Shown in pieces: positions 17,993 to 25,869 of a stretch of 49,367 nucleotides of DNA. The position numbers and the translations under genes were made by a program. The stretch comes from Oscillospiraceae bacterium (GTDB taxonomy: Bacteria; Bacillota; Clostridia; Oscillospirales; Acutalibacteraceae). The stretch is taken from contig SVOI01000012.1 in the NCBI GenBank assembly GCA_015066465.1, positions 1 through 49,367 of the forward strand, in the 5' to 3' direction. The notes beneath the pieces were generated by a model, which was not told the DNA's origin, ran no database searches, and was given only the letters and a program-made list of their open reading frames with translations. Positions within the stretch are counted from its first letter, which is position 1. Each line of letters starts with the position of its first letter.

Positions 17993-19969
17993 ATGTCAGA
18001 AAAACAAGCTAAGAAAAACGGACCTCCTCCTGGCGGACCAGGTGGAAAAATGAGATTTGAAAAACCTCAGAATCCAGCAAAAACGCTTTTACGTCTTCTC
18101 AGTTACGTTGTTAAAAATAAGGCTGTTTTAGTCCTTGTTGCAGTTTTAGTAATTATAAGCTCTGGCGCTGGTGTTGCAGGAACGTACCTTTTGACACCAA
18201 TCATAAATGAAATAGGTCTTGTTGTAGAGAATGGCACGTTTGATATAACAAATATCGTTAAATATCTTATTATAATCGGCATTATTTACGTTTGTGGTGC
18301 AGCAGCACAGTATGCATATCAAAGACTTATGCTCAACATTTCACAAGGCACTCTCAATCTTTTGAGAAAAGACCTTTTTGACCATCTTCAAAGTCTTCCT
18401 ATTAAGTTTTTTGATGCTCATACTCACGGCGAATTAATGAGCCGTTTCACAAATGATACTGACACAATTCGTGAAGCCATAAGCCAGGGGTTAGTGCAGA
18501 CAATATCATCTCTCGTCACAGTTATTGGTATTTTCTCTATGATGCTCTATATAAGCCCTGCTTTAACTGGTCTTATTATTGTTATGCTTATTGTTATGCT
18601 TAACATAATAAAATTTATAGGCGGAAAAAGTGCTAACTTCTTCAGAAAACAGCAACAGAATATTGGTGCTGTAAATGGTTATATTGAAGAATTCATTGAA
18701 GGTCAGAGAGTTGTTAAGGTTTTCTGCCGTGAAGAAAAATCAAAAGAAGCTTTCTCAGTCCACAACGAAAACTTCAGAAAGTCAGCAACAAACGCACACA
18801 CCTGTGCAAGTATTATAATGCCTATTATGGGTAACCTTTCATACTTCAACTTTGCCGCAACCGCTACTTTAGGTGCATTCATTATTATAAAAACCGGCGC
18901 GAGCGAGCTTTCAGGCGTTACAGGATTTCTTTTAGGTGGTATTGAAGGTGTTCTCACACTCGGTTCACTTGCAGCGTTCTTACAATACACAAGACAATTC
19001 TCAAACCCTATTAGTCAGGTTTCTCAACAGCTTAATAACATTTTGGCGGCTCTTGCTGGTGCTGAAAGAATTTTTGCTATTATTGATACAACACCTGAAG
19101 AAGATGATGGCTACGTTACTCTTGTTAATGCAAGAGTTGACGAAAACGGAAATATCGAAGAAAGCGAAGAGCGTACAGGCACATGGGCATGGAGACATCC
19201 ACATTCAGCCGATGGCTCTGTAACCTACACACTTTTAAAGGGCGACGTTCGTTTTCATGATGTTACATTCTCTTATGACGGTAAAAAGACAGTTCTTAAA
19301 AATGTTTCGCTTTATGCAAAGCCTGGTCAGAAAATCGCCTTTGTTGGTTCGACTGGTGCTGGTAAAACAACAATCACAAATCTTATAAACCGTTTTTATG
19401 ATATTGATGAAGGTAAAATTACCTATGATGGCATTAATATAAAAAAGATTAAAAAAGATGATTTAAGACGTTCTCTTGCTATGGTTCTTCAGGATACTCA
19501 CCTTTTTACAGGTACTGTTGAAGAAAATATACGTTATGGTAAATTAGATGCAACCCATGAAGAAATTGTTGAAGCTGCAAAGCTTTCTAATGCTCACAGC
19601 TTTATTAAGAGATTACCTGATGGCTACAACACAATGCTCACTGGTGATGGTGGCAATTTATCACAAGGTCAGCGTCAGTTACTTGCAATAGCACGTGCCG
19701 CAGTTGCAAACCCACCAGTTCTTATCTTAGATGAAGCAACAAGCTCTATTGACACAAGAACAGAAAAGCTTATTGAAAAAGGTATGGATAAGCTTATGGA
19801 AAACAAAACTGTTTTTGTTATAGCCCACCGACTTTCTACTGTAAGAAACTCAAATGCAATTATGGTGCTTGAGGATGGTCAGATTATAGAAAAAGGCGAC
19901 CACGACACGCTTATAGAAGAAAAAGGTAAATATTACAAACTTTATACAGGACAATTTGAATTGTCATAA
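17993..19969 (+). CDS. ABC exporter half-transporter, catalytic partner
   Basis: A 658-residue partner of the preceding ABC protein. A Pro/Gly-rich N-terminal tail (GPPPGGPGGKM) precedes six membrane helices. A roughly 40-residue acidic and Trp-containing insertion (about residues 375-410) sits just before the ATPase domain. Walker A STGAGKTT, Walker B LILDEATSS and switch His IAHRLS are canonical, while the signature is LSQGQ rather than LSGGQ, consistent with it completing the partner's degenerate site. The ATG at 17993 has GAGGAG 8 nt upstream; the GTG at 17984 overlaps that site. Confidence 0.93.
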   Translation: MSEKQAKKNGPPPGGPGGKMRFEKPQNPAKTLLRLLSYVVKNKAVLVLVAVLVIISSGAGVAGTYLLTPIINEIGLVVENGTFDITNIVKYLIIIGIIYVCGAAAQYAYQRLMLNISQGTLNLLRKDLFDHLQSLPIKFFDAHTHGELMSRFTNDTDTIREAISQGLVQTISSLVTVIGIFSMMLYISPALTGLIIVMLIVMLNIIKFIGGKSANFFRKQQQNIGAVNGYIEEFIEGQRVVKVFCREEKSKEAFSVHNENFRKSATNAHTCASIIMPIMGNLSYFNFAATATLGAFIIIKTGASELSGVTGFLLGGIEGVLTLGSLAAFLQYTRQFSNPISQVSQQLNNILAALAGAERIFAIIDTTPEEDDGYVTLVNARVDENGNIEESEERTGTWAWRHPHSADGSVTYTLLKGDVRFHDVTFSYDGKKTVLKNVSLYAKPGQKIAFVGSTGAGKTTITNLINRFYDIDEGKITYDGINIKKIKKDDLRRSLAMVLQDTHLFTGTVEENIRYGKLDATHEEIVEAAKLSNAHSFIKRLPDGYNTMLTGDGGNLSQGQRQLLAIARAAVANPPVLILDEATSSIDTRTEKLIEKGMDKLMENKTVFVIAHRLSTVRNSNAIMVLEDGQIIEKGDHDTLIEEKGKYYKLYTGQFELS

Positions 19970-19973
19970 ATGC

Positions 19974-20016
19974 AAAGCAGGTCAACACCTCAAATGGTAT
20001 CGACCTGCTTTTTAAT
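19974..20016 (+). terminator. Terminator after ABC exporter operon
   Basis: Ten-base-pair stem AAAGCAGGTC / GACCTGCTTT (19974-19983 and 20002-20011) with an 18-nt loop, followed by T residues. Confidence 0.75.
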
Positions 20017-20047
20017 TCTTCCAAATATTAAGATTTTGTAATAAATA

Positions 20048-20075
20048 TTGAGAATTTTTTGAAAATCAGTATAAT
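20048..20075 (+). promoter_or_regulatory. Promoter of O-antigen-ligase-like gene
   Basis: TTGAGA (20048-20053), 16 bp, TATAAT (20070-20075), about 50 bp before the ATG at 20125. A good SigA-type match. Confidence 0.65.
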
Positions 20076-20124
20076 AGAATAAAGATATAATAATTTTAAC
20101 ATTTTAAATTGCGGGTATTTTATT

Positions 20125-21603
20125 ATGAAAAATATATTAAAAACTGAAAAGTCGGTAAAGACTTTAGCAGAAATCCGCAAATTCCTGTTAAGTGACAGAT
20201 GGATGATTGCTCTTGCTATTTTCTCACTGATAATAGCTTGTCTTCACGCCCATCTTCCAGAACAAGATTTTCACATCTGGGGTTCTGTTGTTTTAGGTTA
20301 CATAACAGGTGTTTGCTTTTTGCTTACGGGTGACATTATGGCAATGCTCATCCCCACGCTCTTTACCTACGTTATTGCAATGCGATGTTACAACTCGCTC
20401 GAAGCCTTCAGTGAAATCTGGTATTTAGCAATACCTCTTGTCTTTATGCTGTTATTCAATCTTATTTATTACGGCAAAAAGCCAAGTGCTAAAGGCTCAC
20501 AGTTTTTCCCTATGCTTCTTGTTTCCATCGCAGTAACCATTGGTGGTGTCGGAGTAATCACTCCCCAAGACTACCTTGGCGGTGCTTCAATTTACAATAT
20601 GCTTGGTATCGGCTTTGGTATGCTCTTTGTTTACTGCATATTCTTTCCAAGAATCAATGCCACAAGTGATTATTCCCTTATTGACAAACTTTCTAAAATA
20701 ATGGTTATGGTAGGACTTACTGCCTCTCTTGCAATATTTGCTCAGTATATTATCAATATAAATGACGTTATTGATAACCCTGGCATTATTTATATGAGAT
20801 GGCGTAACAACACCTCTACCATTCTTATGATAGCTCTTCCTTTCGCTTTCTTCAGAGCTAACAAGTCATCATACTCAATAATTGTCGGCTTTATTTTTTA
20901 TATGGCTATGCTTCTCACAGGCTCCCGTGGTGGTATGGTATTTGGTACTATTGAGCTTGTTATGTGCATTGTTATGTTTGTGCTTTACGATAAACGCCGT
21001 CGACTTGCTTACGCTATAATCTGCGGTTGCTTTGTTATTGCCGCTCTTATTTATCTTCCTGAAATAACTGAATTTTTAAACTATACTTTAAAACGACTTT
21101 TCAGAGTAATAAACCAATTCCTTATGGGTGGCGAAGATACTGAAACAAGAGTCAGACACTACGCCAGAGGTATTAAGGATTATTTAAACAACCCTGTTTT
21201 CGGTACAGGTCTTGGTAATATGACTAACCGTGATATTTTCAAAAACAAGCCTGGTGCTCTTTGCTGGTATCATTGTGAGCCGATTCAGATTGCGGGTAGC
21301 TTTGGTACCGTGGGAATTATTGCTTTCATTTATCAATTCATAAAAAGAAACATCTTAATCTGGAAAAAAGCAACGCTTTTCAATATGACAATTTTCTTAT
21401 CTTATATAAGCCTTGAATTGATGTCACTCGTTAATCCTGGTATTCTCTGCCCTGTGCCATATCTCTTACTCATAACAATATTTATGATTGTTGTTGAAAA
21501 ATGCGACGATGGCGAAGACCAGGTAAAAATACCAATTTTTAAAAAATTCAGAGACAAAAGAAAAGCTAAGAAAAATGCTAAAAAAGAATTAGTAACAAAA
21601 TAA
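20125..21603 (+). CDS. O-antigen ligase / Wzy-like polysaccharide membrane protein
   Basis: A 492-residue polytopic protein with roughly 11-12 hydrophobic helices. The LTGSRGGMVFG segment, a long exported loop containing TRVRHYARGIKDYLNNPVFG, and HCEPIQIAGSFG match the Wzy_C / O-antigen ligase (WaaL-like) family, which joins lipid-linked glycans to acceptors or polymerises them. The C-terminus is a highly basic cytoplasmic tail (FKKFRDKRKAKKNAKKE). The neighbouring pyruvyltransferase fusion on the other strand suggests a small cell-surface polysaccharide cluster. It is monocistronic by its own promoter and terminator. Confidence 0.82.
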   Translation: MKNILKTEKSVKTLAEIRKFLLSDRWMIALAIFSLIIACLHAHLPEQDFHIWGSVVLGYITGVCFLLTGDIMAMLIPTLFTYVIAMRCYNSLEAFSEIWYLAIPLVFMLLFNLIYYGKKPSAKGSQFFPMLLVSIAVTIGGVGVITPQDYLGGASIYNMLGIGFGMLFVYCIFFPRINATSDYSLIDKLSKIMVMVGLTASLAIFAQYIININDVIDNPGIIYMRWRNNTSTILMIALPFAFFRANKSSYSIIVGFIFYMAMLLTGSRGGMVFGTIELVMCIVMFVLYDKRRRLAYAIICGCFVIAALIYLPEITEFLNYTLKRLFRVINQFLMGGEDTETRVRHYARGIKDYLNNPVFGTGLGNMTNRDIFKNKPGALCWYHCEPIQIAGSFGTVGIIAFIYQFIKRNILIWKKATLFNMTIFLSYISLELMSLVNPGILCPVPYLLLITIFMIVVEKCDDGEDQVKIPIFKKFRDKRKAKKNAKKELVTK

Positions 21604-21605
21604 AG

Positions 21606-21650
21606 AAGAGACTTTAAAAAACTTGACGTTTTTTAAAGTCTCTTTTTTAT
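21606..21650. terminator. Bidirectional terminator between convergent surface-glycan genes
   Basis: A perfect 17-bp stem (21606-21622 / 21628-21644) with a 5-nt loop and T6 after it. On the minus strand the same hairpin lies inside the last few bases of the neighbouring gene region. Confidence 0.9.
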
Positions 21651-23479
21651 AATTCATTAATTATTTGTGGGCTATAATAAAGTGAACCAACTAAATCAAC
21701 ACCCATATCTATTGCTGTTAAAATATCGGTTATATTTTTATAACTAAAAACAGCTGATTTCTTATTACTGCCTTTTATCATATTTATAATTTCTGGTGAA
21801 ATCAAGCTTTTATCAAACGTAATATATTTTATATTATCAGCCATCTCACAATAACTTAAATCGCCTTCTACGGCTTTTGAAAAATCAATAAACATCATTA
21901 CGTCAAATATTGTATCAGCATTTTTCAGAATTTCATTCAATTTCTTGTCTTGTATTTTCAGTATAAATTTCTCGTAAGAAAGACCAAATTGTTTCAACTG
22001 GTGTATAATACACTTTAAAATCATTTTAAAGTGTGTTTGCGATGGTTTTCCTAAATCCAGAATTATCTTTATCTCATCATTTTTTACTTTACCTAAATAT
22101 TCTGCAAGTTGTTCAAATGACGTTGTTTTATATTTATTATAATATTTTTGTTTTAAAAACTCATCTTTGTTCAGTCGTTTTCTATTTTCATCATAGGATA
22201 TACCCAATTGATTATATAATGCTTCGGACCAACCGTTTACACACACAAGCTCTTTGTCCTCTGATAACCTTAAATCGACCTCTAAAAATTTAAAACCGTT
22301 TGTAATTGAATTGTCTATAGTAGAAAGTGAATTCATATTTTTATATTTTAAATATTCGCCACCCAATGCAGTTGCCACCATATTTTTCGTGAAATCCCGT
22401 TTTTCAGAATTATTACGGTTGATTTTGGCGTACTCTCTTAAAAACTTTCTCAGATATTTTTTAGTTTTATTTTTCTCTTTTTTATTTAACTTTTTTACAC
22501 CCTTCTTTTCAGCATCTAAAACTGCTTGTACTACTGTTCCTTCACACATTTTCTCCGGTTTTATAAAGCGTTCTTCACACCCCGTTTTTTTACCCCAGAG
22601 TGAAAGCTTATCATTCCACACCAAGCCAACATACGGAACGTTATACGTGTGAGCAACAATGCAAGAGTGCATTCTGCAAGCTATTATTGATTTATATTGT
22701 GTTATTGTATTAACTAACTGTTGACTGTCTGCAGGTGCCGCGCACTTTTTTCCGTGACCTACATACTCAAGAACCTCTTTTGCAAAAGCTTCGTCACCCT
22801 CTAATCCGTTTGTAAAAATTTCCCACTCTCTGTTTTGTTTTTCTATTTCTGTTATAATATTTTTCCAAAAATTCAAAAGAAAGCATTTGTCAATTTTTTC
22901 GTTTCCATAATCTGTAAATAATTCGCCTCTTGCAACACCAAGACCTATTACGTTTCTCTCTTCTGCTCTTGAAAATTTATCCAAAGAAAATACTGCTGGA
23001 TCAAAAACAGACTCAACAACCACGGAGTTGTTTTCTATATAATATTTTTTCAGAGTTTCTGTATCATCTCTCACTGTTATTCCCTTTACACACGGAAGAT
23101 TAATTGCATTTTTTAATGCAACACATCTTTCATCTGCTTCGTCATACCCTTCAACTCCGACTGCATTAAAAAAGACGGGAATATTTAATTCTTCTGCTTT
23201 TTTTGTTATTGCTATTGTGTGATTATAATGTTGTTCATTTCTGAATTTTATTAAGCCCCCACCTGCAAAAACTACTGCATCAACAAATTCCAGTAATTTC
23301 AGGTCTTTGCAAGAAATAGGATAATCTATTATCACGACATTCTTTCTTTGCACAATTGGAAACGCATTTTTAATTAATTCCCTTGTGTTATCTGCAATTA
23401 CTGTATCGCCTAAGTTTCTGTTTGTTATCTGAACAAGAAGAATTTTTATCTTTTTATTTTTCCCTTTGCCTGTTTTCAA
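21647..23479 (-). CDS. Polysaccharide pyruvyltransferase fused to degenerate GDPD-like domain
   Basis: A 610-residue two-domain protein. Residues about 10-300 are a polysaccharide pyruvyltransferase (CsaB-type): NLGDTVIADN, VFAGGGLI and the C-terminal CRMHSCIVAHTYNVPYVGL. After a basic linker (KKLNKKEKNKTKKYLRKFL), residues about 365-610 resemble a glycerophosphodiester phosphodiesterase: NSLSTIDNSITNGFKFLEVDLRL keeps the metal-ligand Glu and Asp. However the catalytic His positions are Thr (in VATALGG, about 370) and Asn (in LVCVNGW, about 415). The fusion may act on pyruvylated, glycerol-phosphate-bearing surface glycan. Start: TTG at 23479 has AGGTGA 5 nt upstream; a GTG at 23488 is the alternative. 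Confidence 0.82.
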   Translation of the reverse strand: MKTGKGKNKKIKILLVQITNRNLGDTVIADNTRELIKNAFPIVQRKNVVIIDYPISCKDLKLLEFVDAVVFAGGGLIKFRNEQHYNHTIAITKKAEELNIPVFFNAVGVEGYDEADERCVALKNAINLPCVKGITVRDDTETLKKYYIENNSVVVESVFDPAVFSLDKFSRAEERNVIGLGVARGELFTDYGNEKIDKCFLLNFWKNIITEIEKQNREWEIFTNGLEGDEAFAKEVLEYVGHGKKCAAPADSQQLVNTITQYKSIIACRMHSCIVAHTYNVPYVGLVWNDKLSLWGKKTGCEERFIKPEKMCEGTVVQAVLDAEKKGVKKLNKKEKNKTKKYLRKFLREYAKINRNNSEKRDFTKNMVATALGGEYLKYKNMNSLSTIDNSITNGFKFLEVDLRLSEDKELVCVNGWSEALYNQLGISYDENRKRLNKDEFLKQKYYNKYKTTSFEQLAEYLGKVKNDEIKIILDLGKPSQTHFKMILKCIIHQLKQFGLSYEKFILKIQDKKLNEILKNADTIFDVMMFIDFSKAVEGDLSYCEMADNIKYITFDKSLISPEIINMIKGSNKKSAVFSYKNITDILTAIDMGVDLVGSLYYSPQIINEL

Positions 23480-23529
23480 TTCAATCACCTGAAATCAAAT
23501 ATACCACATAAAAAAATCATAGTCAATAA

Positions 23530-23565
23530 AACTCCCGTTATGCCACATCAAAGTAACATAACGGG
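23530..23565 (-). terminator. Terminator after lexA
   Basis: Nine-base-pair stem CCCGTTATG / CATAACGGG (23534-23542, 23557-23565), followed on the minus strand by AGTTTTATT. Confidence 0.75.
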
Positions 23566-23572
23566 AACATTT

Positions 23573-24163
23573 TTAATAATATCTTATTAACGAAACAACC
23601 TTACCTAAAATTGCAACCTCATTTGTAATAATTGGCTCAAATTCATCGTTTTCAGGCTGAAGACGGAAGTGACCATTTTCTTTAAAGAAACGTTTAACTG
23701 TTGCTTCATCTTCGAGCATAGCAACAACAATATCACCATTATTAGCGTATGGGGTTTTCTCTGCAATAACAATATCGCCATCGTGAATACCTGCCCAGAG
23801 CATACTTTCACCACGAACCTTTAAAGCAAATAACGGCTTATCACGTGAAACTCTGCCACCATAAGGAATATAACCCTCAATCTGTTCAACTGCAAGAATA
23901 GGAATACCCGCAGTAACAGTACCAATAAGAGGAACTTGTGTGTAAGCGTCATCCTGACCTAAAATGCGAATAGCTCTCTTTAAAAGTGGGTCTCTCATAA
24001 TATAACCCGCCTTTTCAAGTGCAACAAGATGAGCGTGAACTGTAGAAGTTGACTTTAAACCAACTGCCGCCCCTATTTCTCTTATTGACGGAGGCACACC
24101 ACCCTGAGATTTCTCTACTAAAAATTCATAAATCTTTTTTTGAGTATTCGAAATTTTTTCCAT
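23573..24163 (-). CDS. lexA: LexA SOS repressor
   Basis: Represses the SOS regulon and cleaves itself when RecA is activated. The 196-residue protein has an N-terminal winged helix (PPSIREIGAAVGLKSTSTVHAHL). The Ala85-Gly86 cleavage site is in GTVTAGIPIL, with catalytic Ser120 in RGESML and Lys157 in EATVKRF. The ATG at 24163 has GAGGTG upstream. Its promoter overlaps a candidate LexA box, so autoregulation is expected. Confidence 0.96.
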   Translation of the reverse strand: MEKISNTQKKIYEFLVEKSQGGVPPSIREIGAAVGLKSTSTVHAHLVALEKAGYIMRDPLLKRAIRILGQDDAYTQVPLIGTVTAGIPILAVEQIEGYIPYGGRVSRDKPLFALKVRGESMLWAGIHDGDIVIAEKTPYANNGDIVVAMLEDEATVKRFFKENGHFRLQPENDEFEPIITNEVAILGKVVSLIRYY

Positions 24164-24194
24164 AAAAGCACCTCGCTTTCTGTATTATGAAAAT

Positions 24195-24235
24195 ATTATA
24201 TCACAACACACTATAAAATGTCAAACATTTGTTTG
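24195..24235 (-). promoter_or_regulatory. lexA promoter with overlapping LexA box
   Basis: On the minus strand TTGACA (24219-24224), 18 bp, TATAAT (24195-24200), both consensus. The inverted repeat CAAAC-ATTT-GTTTG (24222-24235) overlaps the -35 and has the five-four-five layout of the Gram-positive box CGAAC-N4-GTTCG. It also lies 47 bp before the start of the divergent deacetylase gene. Confidence 0.75.
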
Positions 24236-24281
24236 TGATTTTTTTGAAAATTTTTTCATATTGTTTTGTGGGGTGATATTT

Positions 24282-25148
24282 ATGTATAAAATTGTAACCT
24301 TCAAAACTCTCTCTGTTATTTCTATAATAATCTGCATATTGATGATTTTTTCAGCCGTTACGAACACATTTTTGCCCGTGTTATCAGTATTTAAAGAAAC
24401 AAAAAAAGATATTTTAATAATTATGTATCATCAGATAAGTGAAAATAGCTCTCTCTGGGGTGATTACGTAATACCAGAAAAAATGCTTGAGGCTGATTTT
24501 CAATATCTTAAATCAAATGGTTATACACCTGTTAAAATAAAAGATTTAGTTGAATTCACCCGTGGTAAAAAAGATTTGCCAGAAAAAACAGTAGTAATAA
24601 CCTTTGATGATGGACACCGAAGCTTTCTCACAAAAGTAGTACCTCTTTTAGAAAAATACAGCTTCCCTGCAAATGTAAATATAGTCGGCTCGCTTGTCGA
24701 TTTATATACAGAAAACGGCGAAACTGATGACCGTTACGCTTACCTTAATTGGAACGATATAAAAATATTATCGGAGCACCCGCTTGTTGAAATCGGTCAC
24801 CACTCTTATAATTTTCACTCATTAGGACTTCGTAGAGGTATGGGTAAAATTTATGGTGAAAGTAACTCTGCTTACACAGAAATAATAAAAACCGATATTG
24901 AAATGCTCAATAATAAGCTTCTTTCTGATATCGGCTTTGTGCCATTTATTATGGCGTATCCTTACGGAATTAAAAACAAGACACTCGAAGAAATAGTAAA
25001 ATCAGAGGGCTTTTCAGTAACCTTAAGCTGCAGAGAGTGTATAAATAAAATTTCTGTTGGTGATGAGCTCTTTGATTTAGGACGATTTAACCGCCCTTAT
25101 AAATACACTACAAACACATTTTTTACAGAGATTGTAAATCAGCAATAA
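24282..25148 (+). CDS. Polysaccharide deacetylase (NodB family), membrane-anchored
   Basis: A 288-residue carbohydrate esterase family 4 protein. An N-terminal hydrophobic segment (VISIIICILMIFSAV) is a signal anchor. The NodB domain shows TFDDGH (catalytic Asp and metal Asp), the metal His pair in IGHHSYNFHS, and AYPYG. It probably removes N-acetyl groups from peptidoglycan or a surface glycan outside the membrane. The ATG at 24282 has GGGGTGA upstream; the in-frame TTG at 24261 is unlikely. The last 26 bp overlap the 3' end of the convergent kinase gene. Confidence 0.9.
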   Translation: MYKIVTFKTLSVISIIICILMIFSAVTNTFLPVLSVFKETKKDILIIMYHQISENSSLWGDYVIPEKMLEADFQYLKSNGYTPVKIKDLVEFTRGKKDLPEKTVVITFDDGHRSFLTKVVPLLEKYSFPANVNIVGSLVDLYTENGETDDRYAYLNWNDIKILSEHPLVEIGHHSYNFHSLGLRRGMGKIYGESNSAYTEIIKTDIEMLNNKLLSDIGFVPFIMAYPYGIKNKTLEEIVKSEGFSVTLSCRECINKISVGDELFDLGRFNRPYKYTTNTFFTEIVNQQ

Positions 25149-25623
25149 TTTTTTCTACACATTCTTCTGCAGTCAGATTATCGCAATCAATTTTTACGTC
25201 AGCATATTTCTCATAAAGTGGTTTTCTTTCGGCAAAAATATCGTCTACCGTAGTGCCATTCGTTAAAACAACTCCACGTGATTTTATATCACCTATACGC
25301 TTTTTAATTTCTTCCATAGGCAAACTAAGATAAATTACAACTCCATTTTCTTTAAGTTTTTTCATAGCCTTTTCACCAAAAACTGCACTACCACCTGTTG
25401 CTATAACCGAATTTTTAAATTCAGCTTCAAGAATAATATTCTCTTCAATATCTAAAAACGCTTTTGTGCCATTGTCCTTTATAATGTCGCAAAGGCTTTT
25501 TTTGTATTTTTCCTGAATTAAGAGATCTGTGTCTGTAAACGATAATAAAAGTGATTTTGCAAGTAAAACACCTATTGTACTTTTACCAACAGCAGGCATT
25601 CCAACAAGAACAATGTTTTTCAT
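25123..25623 (-). CDS. Shikimate-kinase-like small-molecule kinase
   Basis: A 166-residue P-loop kinase of the shikimate kinase fold: GMPAVGKST (Walker A), DTDLLIQ, VIATGGSAVF (Gly-rich) and ERKPLYEKYADV (lid-side Arg). However the substrate Arg of the usual F-R-x-x-E motif is Leu (KAFLDIEENI), and the third Gly of GGG is Ser. It may phosphorylate something other than shikimate. There is no aromatic-pathway neighbour. It converges with the deacetylase and overlaps it by 26 bp. Confidence 0.78.
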   Translation of the reverse strand: MKNIVLVGMPAVGKSTIGVLLAKSLLLSFTDTDLLIQEKYKKSLCDIIKDNGTKAFLDIEENIILEAEFKNSVIATGGSAVFGEKAMKKLKENGVVIYLSLPMEEIKKRIGDIKSRGVVLTNGTTVDDIFAERKPLYEKYADVKIDCDNLTAEECVEKIIADLQSL

Positions 25624-25728
25624 AATAAAGCCACCTTCAAAAAATGCACAAATTTTTTAAAATTTTTCTTGATTTTATCACTCTTTCAGAGAAAAGACAA
25701 GGTTATATTTTTAACAAATTAAATTCTA

Positions 25729-25757
25729 TTGACAAAAAATACAACCTGTTTTATACT
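25729..25757 (+). promoter_or_regulatory. pflB promoter and leader
   Basis: TTGACA (25729-25734), 17 bp, TATACT (25752-25757). The predicted leader is about 105 nt and contains an ACTAC/GTAGT inverted repeat (25841-25855) just before the AAAGGAG site. I see no convincing Rex or Fnr site. Confidence 0.75.
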
Positions 25758-25869
25758 TTAGTTAATAGAGCAAAAATCGACTTGTAGTTTTGTGCATTTT
25801 CAACATAAAATTTACAGTTGATTTACACACATTTTTTCAGACTACGTTTTGTAGTAAAGGAGTAAAATT

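Noticed and set aside
23815-23850. Sequence resembling a parS site (CACGTGAAAC) inside lexA
   Set aside because: Only the inner part matches, on codons of a conserved protein, and no full 16-bp palindrome is present.
25764-25869. Rex or Fnr site in the pflB leader
   Set aside because: The ACTAC/GTAGT inverted repeat does not match either consensus and no TTGTTAA-type palindrome was found.
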